Both the position numbers and the translations under genes were made by a program. A stretch of DNA of 64,000 bases, taken from positions 24,713,427 through 24,777,426 of the forward strand of contig NC_092052.1 of assembly GCF_003086295.3 (NCBI RefSeq), read 5' to 3'. The notes under the pieces were generated by a model that did no database searches, was not told the DNA's origin, and saw nothing but the letters and a program-made list of their open reading frames with translations. The stretch is from Arachis hypogaea (lineage: Eukaryota; Streptophyta; Magnoliopsida; Fabales; Fabaceae). Shown piece after piece: positions 1-11,572 of this stretch. Within the stretch, counting starts at the first letter, position 1, and each line of letters opens with the position of its first letter.

Positions 1-768
1 TTAAGTAGGATTGAGGAAATGAATTCGGCGATATATAATATAGAATGATTGATTACTGCCATTGGAAGTGAATATTACCACATTTATTTTATAATATCAT
101 TCGTTATTATCGACATGAAAAACATAAAAAAAAATTATTTTTTAAGTAGCCAGTCAATTTTTATTATAAAATTATTTATTTTTAACCTTTATTTTTAAAA
201 AAATTCATTGTTTAGGATTAGAATTTAAGGTCTAAAATTTAACATTTAGAGTTTAAAGTTTAAATTTTAGAAATTAAAATAAAAAAAAATTAGACAATTC
301 TACGTTATTTTCTTCATTCATAATAATTGTCACTTTAATAATTATATATTTGTTGTTTAACATTGAGCAGAAAATATACTTAAAAATTGGTAGCTTCCCT
401 GGAAATGAGATGAAAATGAGAGATCTCATCGTAAAACGAATTGATGATAGTTTAGGTGCATTTTTTAAGTTAGCCAAACTTATATACAGTCTAAGTTTCA
501 CTAGACTGGTTCAATGTGTATGGAGAAGACTACTAAATCACATGTGTGGATCATGTGCAAGCGCAGCTAAACCTCTCTATGATATAAAATGGCGCAATAT
601 TATGAGGAGCTCTTCAATGATTGTGATAGAATTATAGATTTTTATAAGGAAAGAAAAGTTACTTAAGTAAATTCATGAGAAATTTGTAATAGATGTATAA
701 GTTATAAGATTTTGAGTAAAAAAAAAAAACCAAAATATTTTCTAGACTTTTATTCAATTGAAACGTGA
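1..768. other. AT-rich intergenic DNA, no gene seen
   Basis: Composition is strongly AT-rich with many homopolymer runs. Short open stretches near 350-637 have no recognisable domain, no codon bias and no splice context. I see no gene or defined element here. Confidence 0.6.
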
Positions 769-777
769 ATTTTTTAA

Positions 778-1004
778 GAGAGTTATTTAGATAAAGATAC
801 TTAAAACGTTTTGTTTTTAAGATGTTTTTTAATAATTAAAATTTTATATATTTAATCGATTAAACCGTATTATTTCTGTCATAGTTAGATCGGACAAACT
901 GATTTGGCCAAAAAATTGATGAACCAAATTTTAAACCGGTCTAAATTAATTTTTTTATAAAAAATTATTACAATACCCTATTATAGAAAATGAATAAAAT
1001 ACCC

Positions 1005-1041
<37 letters not shown>

Positions 1042-1105
1042 TTCTAAATCTTAACCCAATGACGACACTGAGAGAAGAGAAGGGTTAGAATTTATGGTTC
1101 TCAAA

Positions 1106-1159
<54 letters not shown>

Positions 1160-1599
1160 ATAAGAGTATTTTGTCATTTTCTATAATAAGGATATTGTAG
1201 TAATTTTTTATAAAAAAGTATTAATTTAGACCAATTCAAAATTTAATTCATTAATTTTTTAGTCAAATAAATTTATTTGATCTAATTTTAATAAAAATAA
1301 CAAAACAACACTGAGAGAAGAGAAGGATTAGAATTTATAGTTCTCAAAATTAATATATATATATATAATAAGAGTATTTTGTTATTTTCTATAATAAGGA
1401 TATTGTAGTAATTTTTTATAAAAAGGTATTAATTTAGACTAATTCAAAATTTAATTCATTAATTTTTTAGTCAAATAAATTTATTTGATCAAATTTTAAT
1501 AAAAATAATAAAATTTAATCAGTTATATCTATTAAATTTTAATTATTAAAAAATATGTTTTAAAAAAAGATATTTTAAACGTCTTTACAATAGTCTCAC
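778..1599. mobile_element. Mutator-like non-autonomous element with long TIRs
   Basis: The left arm (about 778-1020) reads as an imperfect reverse complement of the right arm (about 1340-1599), so the TIRs are roughly 240 bp. The ends begin GAGAGTTATT on the left and, read inward, GTGAGACTATT on the right. Flanking 9-mers at 769-777 (ATTTTTTAA) and 1600-1608 (GTTTTTTAA) match at 8 of 9 positions, as expected for an old 9-bp Mutator-type target duplication. There is no coding capacity. The interior has an extra copy of part of the right arm and two (TA)n tracts. The exact ends are inferred from TIR plus duplication. Confidence 0.7.
1008..1500. repeat. (TA)n tracts and internal tandem duplication
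   Basis: Two (TA)n microsatellites (about 1008-1036 and 1112-1156) and a direct duplication: a block starting near 1061 with ACTGAGAGAAGAGAAGG recurs near 1306 and runs into the right arm of the surrounding TIR element. The second copy differs at a few bases and has a shorter TA tract. Confidence 0.75.
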
Positions 1600-1608
1600 G
1601 TTTTTTAA

Positions 1609-2044
1609 CACAACTCATTTTAACTTTGATTTCATGACTTTAATACACATAAGCAAAACCCATAAAACATTTTAAAAAAGAGTAACAGAGCAAATAATAC
1701 GTAAGAAAAAAATTTGCGATTTGTAGAGTTTCAAAGAAGTGAAAATAATATTAATTAAGTAGATTATTTAAAAAAATTTTAGATGAATTTATAAGTCCTT
1801 AAAAAAGAAATACCACGTAAATTCTTGAAGAATGAAATACTAAACTTACAAACTCTCTAAAAAATCGTAAGGATGGATACATTTTATCTTTCTATCAGTC
1901 TTCTATTTTATTTCATAAAAAATTATAAATTTAACATAAAATTTTATCCAAAATTTACTTATATTCTTTTAATTTCTAGAAATCTACAAGTTACTTAAAA
2001 AATTTCTCAGGCATCTATTTCTAATAGCATTTAGAATAAATATC
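1609..2044. other. AT-rich spacer, no gene seen
   Basis: No open frame of note and no terminal repeats recognised. Confidence 0.5.
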
Positions 2045-2046
2045 TA

Positions 2047-2327
2047 AATTGGTCTCTAAACAAATTTAGATCGAATACTTTGATTGTTAATAAATTTTTA
2101 TTATTTTAAAAGTCTTTGTAAAGAGGATTAATTTGTCTTACAATAATATTTGTTAGAATTCTAATTACTTAATAAAATTTATTAAAAATTTATTTGTCTA
2201 ACATATATATTAAATATTTTATTATAAGTAATATAAAAACTAAATTGTCTAACAAAAAATAAATTTTAAAATAATAAAATTTATTAAAATCAAAATGTCT
2301 AATTTAAAATTTATTTAGGATCAATTT
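2047..2327. mobile_element. TA-flanked MITE candidate
   Basis: The left end starts AATTGGTCTCTAAACAAATTT. The right end, reverse complemented, starts AATTGATCCTAAATAAATTT. Similarity continues inward for about 90 bp, with tracts of the form TAATAAATTTTTATTATTTTA in both arms. The element is bounded by TA on both sides, consistent with a mariner-type duplication, but TA is weak evidence in such AT-rich DNA. No coding capacity. Confidence 0.45.
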
Positions 2328-3566
2328 AAGAATATACTCTGTTATTTAAGAGTTTAACTAATATGTGCTTTTGGATATATAATAAATTTATTATTAATAA
2401 AAATTTTTAAATATTTTTATTTAATAAATATAAAATAAATACATTAAAAAATTAAATTTTTTATATCTTTAATAAAAAAAATTTATTTTGTAAACTTAAC
2501 ATGTGCTTTTAAGACACAAAATAGATAAATTCATCGTTTAATAAAAAACATAGAAGGGGGTGGGCCGGCTGTCATTACATCAATGGTCAAGGAAATACCC
2601 TCACTATCCCAACATTTCCTGTGCTCTTACTTTTGGGACGTTGCAATGGTTCAAAAGTAATCATCATGAGTTAATAATCTCGATTAATATTATTCAGCAA
2701 CATCATTTCCTGTTTCTTCATCTTCTCCCTTCAGTCACAATGCAACTTGCATAATGAATTGAATAGTTCCATTTTGGACATGTCTTATTTATATACTATA
2801 AGATTCTTTTAGCAATCACTGCCAATCTTAGTGCTACAATAAGTGACAGGAACCAACAAGGTTTTTAGTTTCTTTCTTTTTTCACTTTCTCGTCAAAGGT
2901 AAGTTGATATTTCATTGATCTTTAAAAGAAATTACAATTAAAGTATAAGGTAATTACTCTAATGAAAATGTCAAAAATATCTTTTTATGATGATCTTTGT
3001 TTAAGAAGTGTAATTTATTTGTTTGGCCATATTTTAAATAAAAGTAACACTTTTATAACATATGAAAATTAAGTCCTACAATTTATTATCTAATGGTCAA
3101 AATAAAATTTTTTCACATAATGACAATGATAAAATTTTTATTGGAGTAACCACCTTAGTTTAATAGATATTAACAGATATAGAAAAGTCAGATTATTCTA
3201 TTGAGATAGAAGTCTAATTTTTAGTAAGTTATATAGTATAACATTTTTAATATGCTATCACGATTTAAAACTATAGCTATATTAGATATAAAAAAAATCG
3301 TGATTTTTTATTTATGATCATCTTTTTGAACTATGGTTATCACGATTTATAAAAAAACCACGTTTAATTTAATTAAAGCTAAGAAAATGTTCAAAAAAGA
3401 GCTCAAGGCTAGAAACAAAAGATACTTTCAGCTGGTGAAAGACAAGTTCTAACCAAAAGTGATGATGAGGCTATTTCAATTTATACCCTCCTGCTTTAGC
3501 TTAATTCCTAAAATTCACATTCTTTCTCAATTATAGTAGAGGGCAGAAGGGAGATGAATGATAAAT
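2328..3566. other. AT-rich intergenic DNA, no gene seen
   Basis: A slightly less AT-rich patch at about 2550-2860 has no recognisable protein or RNA. A short inverted repeat around the word ATCACGATTT lies at about 3255-3355. Nothing else is supported. Confidence 0.5.
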
Positions 3567-6140
3567 ACAATGGATTAGTTAAGAAACAATGTCACACCCA
3601 ACAAAAGAGCGATTAAGCGATAGAAATTAAAATTAGCGACTAAAATTGGTTGCTAAGACAATGGATTATTAGTCAGGAAACAACCTCATACCCAACAAAG
3701 GAGAGATTTAGCGACCGAAATTAAAATTAGCTACTATAATCGGTTGCTAATTTTTAGTAACCAACTCTTTTTCATCTTAATTTTTAGGACAAAAAAACAT
3801 AAATAAGTTAAGGGGAGAATAATTTTACACAAATCAGTCAAAACAAAATCTGATTCATCAATCAACTAAACTACGTTTACATGTAGTTCGAACTTACGTG
3901 TTTTGAACTTGGATGGCATGTAATTCGAATCACATAGATTTAAATTACTCACTGACATTCAAAGCAATATAATTCGAATTCAGCTGATTCGAATTAGGCA
4001 GCAACATGTAATTCGAATCAAGTTGATTCGAACTACTTCCATGCACGTCATTCAACGTGATTTGAAGTGGATTAATTCGAACTACACCTGAATATTTTTT
4101 TATAAATTTTTTTAATAAATTTATTTAAATTATACTTTATACCACAAAAAAATATTTTATTCTATACAAAATAATTTAAAAACATGGCTTAAAAGATGTT
4201 AGGAGTACTATAAAAATTTGTAATGTCCTAATGACTTAGAACATTAAAGAAATACTCTACATAGTCAACAATAATTTAAAAATTAAAATAAATACAGTTA
4301 TAACCATTATTTACCTAAATTATTAGAATATTACAAACTTTTATAGTACTCCTCATATTTTTTAAGCCATTTTTTAAAAATTATTTTGCATAGAAAATGG
4401 CTTAAAATGGCTTAAAATTCCCTTTATTCTATGCAAAATAATTTTAAAAAAATGGCTTAAAAAATGTTAGGAGTACTGTAAAAGTTTGTAATGTCCTAAT
4501 GACTTAGGACATTAAAGAAATTCTTTACATAGTCAATAATAATTTAAAAATTAAAATAATATAGTTATAACCCGTATTTACCTCTAATATTTTTTAAGCC
4601 ATTTTTTTTAAATTGTTTTGCATAGAAAATGGCTTAAATGACTTAAAATGGCTTAAAATGCCCTTTATTCTATGCAAAATAATTTAAAAAAATAGCTTAA
4701 AAAATGTTAGGAGTACTATAAAAATTTGTAATGTCCTAATGACTTAGGACATTAAAGAAATACTCTACATAATCAATAATAATTTAAAAATTAAAATAAA
4801 TATATTTACCTAAATTACTATAATATTACAAATTTTTATAGTACTCATAACATTTTTTAAGCCATTTTGTTTAAAATTATTTTGTATAGAATAAAAAGTA
4901 TTTTAAGTCATTTTAAGCCATTTTAAGCTATTTTCTATGCAAAATAATTAAAAAAATGGCTTAAAAAATTTTAGGAATACTATAAAAGTTTGTAATATTC
5001 TAGTATTTTAGGTAAATACGGGTTATAACTATATTTATTTTAATTTTTAAATTATTATTGACTATGTAGAGTATTTCTTTAATGTCCTAAGTCATTAGGA
5101 CATTACAAACTTTTATAGTACTCCTAACTTTTTTAAGCCATTTTTTAAAAATTATTTTGCATAGAATAAAGGGCATTTTAAGCCATTTTAAGCCATTTTC
5201 TATGCAAAACAATTTTAAAAAAATGGCTTAAAAAATGGTAGGAGTACTATAAAAGTTTGTAATATTCTAATAATTTAGGTAAATACTGGTTATAACTATA
5301 TTTATTTTAATTTTTAAATTATTATTGACTATGTAAAGTATTTTTTTAATATCCTAAGTCATTAGGACATTACAAATTTTGATAGTACTCCTAATATCTT
5401 TTAAGCCATTTTTAAAAATTATTTTGTATAGAATAAAATATTTTTTTGTGGTATAATTTAAATAAATTTATTAAAAAAAATTTATAAAAAAATATTCAGG
5501 TGTAGTTCGAATTAATCCACTTCGAATTACGTTGAATGGCGTGCATGGAAGTAGTTCGAATCAACTTAATTCGAATTACATGTTGCTGCCTAATTCAAAT
5601 TAGCTGGATTCGAATTATGTTGCTTTGAGTGTCAGTGAGTAATTCGAATCTATGTGATTCGAATTACATGCAAACCAAGTTCGAAACAGGTAAGTTCGAA
5701 CTACATGTAAACATGGTTTGGTTGATTAATGAATCAGCTTTTGTTTTGGCTGATTTGTGTAAAATTATTCTCCCCTTGACTTATTTATGTTTTTTGCCCT
5801 AATTTTTATTGGTTGCTAAACCGTATTTTAAAGCTTTATTTTTTGTTAGTCGTTAATTTTATCATTATCAATCTACCTATTTAGTGACTAACAATTTTTC
5901 ATTCTAGTTTTACATTAGTCACTAAATTAGTAGCTAATAATAAAAATTGTAACTGATTTAGCGATCAACTACTTCATATCTTATTTTTTGTTGGGCGCTA
6001 AATTGGTTACTAATTTTATTATTAGCGACTGATTTGGAGACTGACTTTTTAATGATTGATTTAGCCATCAAATGTTTTCAAACAGTATGACTTTGATGTT
6101 AGCGACCATTTAATGACCAACCCGATTTTTGGTCATCCTC
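3567..6140. mobile_element. Older element with TAGCGAC subterminal repeats
   Basis: The sequence on both sides of the nested palindromic element is rich in direct and inverted copies of words like TTAGCGACC and GGTTGCTAA. The left part contains a direct duplication of about 92 bp (units starting near 3571 and 3663, each with CACACCC/CATACCC AACAAA). The right part (5809-6140) has further copies. Such arrays resemble the subterminal repeats of CACTA or similar DNA transposons. I cannot place its termini, so the limits are approximate. Confidence 0.4.
3787..5799. mobile_element. 2-kb palindromic Mutator-like element, 9-bp TSD
   Basis: The left end starts GGACAAAAAAACATAAATAA and the right end, reverse complemented, starts GGGCAAAAAACATAAATAAG. 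Identical 9-mers TAATTTTTA flank both sides (3778-3786 and 5800-5808), so the limits are firm. The two halves are near reverse complements over most of the 2013 bp. Outer arms hold repeated words built on ATTCGAATT, as in the blocks near 3880-4100 and 5495-5710. The middle (about 4140-5450) holds several copies of a roughly 200-bp unit centred on a short palindrome (GTCCTAATGACTTAGGAC), in both orientations and separated by AAATGGCTTAAAA words. No coding capacity. The 9-bp duplication and long TIRs place it with Mutator-like or foldback elements. Confidence 0.8.
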
Positions 6141-6270
6141 CCACTTTGTCCTTGATGCCTGGAAGAAGAGGAATTAATAACCCATTGTGTTGTTAGATGT
6201 AAGAAAGCAAGTACGGTCTGGCAAAGAACGTCTCACTAAGCAGCAACTTACACCTTTTTAACGAATCTTA

Positions 6271-6469
6271 GGCTCATTTGGTTTGCGTTTTTATTTTTTT
6301 TTATTTTTAGTGTTTTTTGTTTTTTAATTTTTGTAAAAAAAAAGTAAATATAGTGAAAAAAATAAAATTTATTTTCTATTTTTACTTCTTTTTTTTTTCT
6401 TCACAAAATCCAAAAAATAAAAAACGCTAAAAATAAAAACAGACACTAAAATGCAAACCAAACACACCC
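6271..6469. mobile_element. Harbinger-like MITE, TTA target duplication
   Basis: A 199-bp element. The left end is GGCTCATTTGGTTTGCGTTT. The right end, reverse complemented, is GGGTGTGTTTGGTTTGCATTT. TTA flanks both sides (6268-6270 and 6470-6472). The interior is A/T-homopolymer-rich and largely self-complementary. TIR style and TTA fit PIF/Harbinger (Tourist-type) MITEs. No coding capacity. Confidence 0.65.
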
Positions 6470-6689
6470 TTAATTTTTTGCGAAAGGTGTAAGATAATGA
6501 GGGACAAGCTCAAGCAAAGGAAAACCGAAGACAACCAGAAATCTAGTCTTCTTTGGGCGTAATCAAAGTCCACAAGAGAAAATGGCTGAGACCTCGCTCC
6601 CTTAACCTGTTACACGAGCTTCAACGAGTTTTTAGAACTCCCCACCATCCTCATGTCTGAACTAGCTTTTCTTTCTTTTTTCTTAGTCT

Positions 6690-8237
6690 AATATAATTTT
6701 AGTCGTTGATCTAAATCAACGTTCAGCAAACTGAATCGGTCATCAAACTGTTTTAGTTACTGATTTAATAGTTCATTGATTTGACCGATTTAACCGTGAT
6801 TCAATTGAAAAAACTGTTTTATAATAAAATAATAAATAAAGTATAAATAAATATACTAAAACATAAATATAGTCTAATATCAAGTTTAAGATATCATGCA
6901 AATTAAAAGTACCACATCAACCAAAATATTATAATTTCATCCAAATACAAATTCAAAAGTCAAATAACAAAAGAAACAACCAAACATAAAATGCCAATAT
7001 CAAAATTTGTCACCAATCATCAAATTTGCCGCAGATTTGTTTTATTAAGATCATCTTCACCATTATTTCCACTACTTGAACTAAAAAATCAAGTGATATA
7101 GCATAAAAATTACCAATCAAACATCATTTAATCAAATTGATTGATTCTATCATCTATCTAACAATAAAATTTAGTTGTTAGTAACCCAGTGACAACAATA
7201 ATGAATAGCAAATCACAAAAATTATACAAATTAACAATTACAAAATCAAAAAGAACATCACAATAACAATAATATATCAAATTAACAAATGAACAAAATT
7301 AAGAACATAAATTAAAATCAAAATAATTTCTCAAATTAACAATTAGACGAAAATACAATCTAATAGTCAGTCAATCACAGAGTTAAAAAAGTAGCACCTC
7401 AACAAAAATTTTTCAAAATACCAAATTAACAATAATATGAACTCAGATTAGCACCACAACAATATTTAAGACAATTAAAATAAAGAAACAATAGCAAAAG
7501 AAAATTGACAGCAATCCAAATACAATAAAGAACAAGAACAGAAGAAAAAAAATCACTTCACACGTCTATAGCTCCAATAGGTGATGTGGAGCTCAAATCC
7601 TCGATTACATGGCAGAGAGGGAGCTCAAATAAAGGCTGAACAACGGCGAAAGCACGACGATACCACGGCAGAAGCTCGACAAAAGCAGAGGCGTAAGCGC
7701 GGCAAAAACAGCGGGCTGGAGTAGAAATAAGGACTGGAGGCCTAAAGCTCAAACAAGAAACGGAGAGGGAGCGCAGAGGCAGAAGCTCAGAACAGATGCA
7801 AAATCTCAAAACAGACGAGAAAGCGTGAAAAACAGACGTGTTACGACAATGATGGTACAGTGCGGACAGCGGCAATGCAGATCGCGACAGCAGCAGTGGC
7901 TGGGAATTGAGGAACGACAATGAGATGGAGGCTCCCTCTTTGTTGCGTGCCTGTGTTATGAGATTGGAGAGGCTCGGGTGAGAGATTGAGAGCTGAAGGC
8001 AAAATCAAAATTAGGGCTTGGTTTTTTCTTTTAAAAATTTGCAAAACAGCGTCGTTGAAGTAGTTTTTTGGAAAACCGGCGGCCGGATTCTGATTTGGTC
8101 AAATCGACCAATTTTTGGCCAGTTTAACGATTTGGTGCCAGTTTTCAAAGGAAGTGGTTTTTCTTATTACTCGAGCCACTGGTTTCCGATTCGACCGGTC
8201 TGACCGACCGATTCAAATCAATTTTCAGAACCTTGAT
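6690..8237 (-). mobile_element. hAT-like non-autonomous element (probable)
   Basis: On the minus strand it begins near 8237 with AAGGTTCTGAAAATTG followed by many words of the type ACCGGTCGAAT / AATCGGTCGGTCAG. Related words (TTGACCGATTTAACCG, AATCGGTCATCAAACTG) recur at the other end near 6735-6810. This arrangement is common in plant hAT-like elements. The part at 7558-8044 is GC-richer and looks like a leader or first-exon region on the minus strand, without a recognisable protein. I could not find a target duplication, so limits are approximate. Confidence 0.45.
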
Positions 8238-8450
8238 ATAAACTCTCTGTAAGAATATTGGAAGTCTCCCACTTCTTTATTTTGTGGTCCTGTAATTTGG
8301 ATAATTTTATTCATTTCTTCAAATAAATGAATTAAAAAAATGAATAAAATTTACCTTTAAAACAAAAATGGTGTTTACTCATAGTAAAATTGAGTCTTAT
8401 ATGTAGAAATTGAAAACATACCAAATTAGAGGTGGATAATTATAAGTTAT

Positions 8451-11400
8451 CACTACAAGAAAAATGCTGAGTACCGTTATAATTATTGACGAATTTATCA
8501 AATAAATTTTTCAGTAATTAGTTTACCGTTGGATTAATTTTGACGGTATAAAGGGCGCCGAAAAAATTTTTACCATCGAATTTTACGTTGGATTTTTCAA
8601 TTAATACGATGAAAATAAGTGGTTGATTACTATCGAATTTTTCTGACGGTAAATTTGGCGCCATATTATACTTTGTGGTGCCCAATTACCGTCGGATTGT
8701 TCTACCGGTAAATTCCACGGTAGTTATTTTTTTTCTTTTTTGTAGAATTCGCACGATTAGTAGTCAAATTAAAATTTGTGTTTACAAAATTAGGACACAA
8801 ATTCAAAATTACCAAAAATCAACTAATGATTTTATTAAATATCAATAGTCTAAATATAATAAAAAGTCAAAGAAGTAGAATACAATGAAATAGGCATAAA
8901 ATAAATTAAATCTCTAAACCCTACGGATCTCAGTAATTGTCATCGTCGTCGTCTTTCTCTTGCTGAGGCGGCGGAGTAGGTGCTGATGTCGGTGCCCAAC
9001 CAGCAGTGTCGTTGCCTCCAGCACACATCTGCTCGTTGTACACATCCATCTTCTCTCACAAATGCTCTAGCCACTCCAGCTTCTCCATCAACTTCGAGTT
9101 GTTGGCAACAATGTCTCCCACGCGTGCAAGAGGCTTGTTGTATCTCTGCTCAAGCTGCTAAGCTTGTTGGTAAAGCTCTTGTGTGAGCTTTTGCACATTC
9201 TCCCTCAAGTTGAAAACTTCCTCGGGATCGGCAGGGTTGGTGGCAGAGGCAGAGGCAGATGATGCCACCAATGCAGAGGTGCGGAGGCCGCTGGCGAAGA
9301 ACGACCCCAACCCGAAGACATGATTCTCGTAGGGCTCAAAGACAGTCTCGCGCCAAACTCTATTAGGAAATACCACTAAGGCATCGGAGTCGGGGTCATC
9401 CCTACTAGGCGGCTAAGATTGCTGGGTCGTGGCCTCCAATCTCTGCGTGTAGTCCTTTTGTGTAACACACGTTGTGATTATGATGATAGTTAATTGACTT
9501 TAAACCGAATAAATTTCAAAGTTAGAATTAATTGAAACTCACATATTGAGCTGCAGACCACTCATCAACAAATCTCTCTTTGTTGGTCTTCAACGTATGG
9601 GTATTCTCGAAGATTTCTGGCAATGTCGCCTCATGATCTAACGACTTAGACTACACATATTAAAACCAACTAATAAAATAAATCAAGTAACAATTAATTC
9701 AAGTAATAGTTAACAAAGATTAGCAAATAAACTACATACCAGCCTATTCTTGTCTTCATAAAAATTACTGACCCACCGGTATACCTCGACAACTTCAACA
9801 AAGTCCTGTTAGTTTTGTTCGTCAGACGGCGATGCTTGAACCCCTCATCAATACTAAAATGGACGTCCAGTTCCTTCTTAAGATCTTAACGGAGCCAAAT
9901 CGCGAGGTGGCCGCGCCCCTGACGAACGTCTTGCATCATCTGCTGAAATTGCCTAGCTATCCGGTTGTCGTAGATCTTCCTGATCAAGATATCATGTTCC
10001 CGATCTCATATCAATTTCTCCTGCACAAAGTAATTCAACAACATTAGTTAGTTGAAATAAAACACAGTTAATTAAACAACATTGGTTTCTTATCACCCAC
10101 TTCTGAAACCATCACTCTCTGGTCTCAACAGGGATCTTCGTGTAACTCGGCCATCGGTTGTTGTATATGGACTTTATCACATTGAAAATCTTCTGTGTAC
10201 ATACATTGTTGTTTGGTGCAAACCTATCAATGAAAAACTTAAGACTAGCAAATACATAAAAACACATAAAACTTAATAAATTCAAAATAGATTACAGATA
10301 AAAGACATTAAAATAGTATGTACTCATGCCTGTATGCCATCAGGCCAAATCCTCATCTGTATGACGGACGGTGGTGGAGGAGCATCTGACTGGAACGTAT
10401 TAGAGGAATCACCCACCACGGACTCTGTCGCTGGAGCTGTAGGGGGGCAGAAGGGGTGTAGCAGAAGGAGCCACGTAGTTCAGGTTCGGGACCATGATGA
10501 ACTGCTGGTCTACTACACCCACCTGTGACGTCATAAGGGTCGGTGGGGTATTCGGGATAGAGGGTGATGACCGAGCAGTCCCTAGGTATCCGGTGGAAAC
10601 CTTCCCTTTACCACGACCATGAGACCCACTCATTCTACCTATGCTACCTATCGTCACGTTTGCAGAGATTATAAGCAAGTAAATTAAACTTAATAACTAA
10701 AATAATATTTTATATAGTCACGTAGAAAATGTTAATTATTAATATTTAGGCTTTAACAATGGGTTTATCTTCATAGCCTAAACTCACCCAACGCTAAACA
10801 TGAAGTCTCGACCCTAATTAATATTTCATTCTTCTAAGGCATGCAATTAGCATATGATAACCAATGATAACCAATTTCACTTACTAATTATAAATTAACA
10901 GATAACTAAATCCTAAATTAACTTAAACAAAGAAAAAGAGTGACCATGAAACCTGAGCTTCGAACAGAAGAAAAAAAATCTCAGAGAAGGGATGTATAGA
11001 GGCAGCGACAGCCGCTCCTGGTGGAGCGCCGCAGTGGTGCTGGGCGGCGATGGCGAGACATGAACAGAGAGGGAGAGAAGGAATCACGACTGACGAAGGG
11101 GAGAGGAGATGGCGATAGGAGGCGTCGATGACGGCGGGGCTAACAGAGCGGCGTGAGAGGAGAGGGTTAGAGAGAGTGGGAGAAGAAAGGTTTGAGAGAG
11201 AGTGATTTCAAAATGAAGGGAGAGAGGGTTCGCACTTCGAATTTTAGGGCTCGTTACCGTGGCATTTACCAGTGGATAAATTTGACGGTAACGCATTGCA
11301 GGTCACCAAAACGCAGAATTCCACTAATTGGGTTTACTGGCGGAAAAATCTACTGATAAATCTCACGCTATATTTTGCGCCTATTTTTCGATTTTTTCTC

Positions 11401-11569
11401 TAATTATTACCGACGAATTTACCGTCGGAAACGGAAATCTGTCGGTAATTATTTGACCTGACGAACTCTATGCCAAAACTGTCAATAAATCCGTCGATAA
11501 AGTCGACGTTAATGTGTAATGCTAAATTCGACGATAAATCCAATGATATTCAGCGTTTTTCTTATAATG
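8451..11569 (-). mobile_element. CACTA (En/Spm) transposon with 3-bp TSD
   Basis: The left end reads CACTACAAGAAAAATGCTGA. The right end, reverse complemented, reads CATTATAAGAAAAACGCTGA, a close inverted match with one altered CACTA base. TAT flanks both ends (8448-8450 and 11570-11572), the 3-bp duplication typical of CACTA elements. Subterminal regions are full of words such as ACCGTCGGA, GACGGTAA and CCGACGA in both orientations, as expected for transposase binding repeats. The interior carries one decayed gene on the minus strand and no recognisable DDE transposase, so it depends on an autonomous relative. Confidence 0.85.
8930..10633 (-). pseudogene. Plant En/Spm transposase-associated protein, decayed
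   Basis: Read on the minus strand, it starts MSGSHGRGKGK at 10633 and ends in an acidic tail DDDDDNY with a stop at 8930. Segments in order: a Ser/Pro-rich N-terminus; an IWPDGIQA segment (about 10325-10360); KSIYNNRWPSYTKIP (about 10130-10175); a helical block IRKIYDNRIARQFQQMM (about 9940-9990); SLDHEATLPEIFENTH (about 9600-9650); WRETVFEPYENHVFGLGSF (about 9310-9370); and a coiled-coil C-terminus. This order matches the plant Ptta/En/Spm protein that accompanies CACTA transposases. Introns separate the blocks. At least three in-frame stops (one before WFQKW, two around IRKIYDN) show it is broken. Confidence 0.75.
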
Positions 11570-11572
11570 TAT

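Noticed and set aside
350..637. 95-codon plus-strand frame
   Set aside because: No homology recognised and an opposing frame of similar length; AT-rich background frame.
3787..5799. CRISPR array or centromeric satellite
   Set aside because: Units are palindromic, irregular in length and bounded by TIRs and a 9-bp duplication, so it is a transposon.
7558..8044. Minus-strand frames of 120 and 67 codons
   Set aside because: They overlap each other in a leader-like part of a hAT-like element and have no recognisable product.
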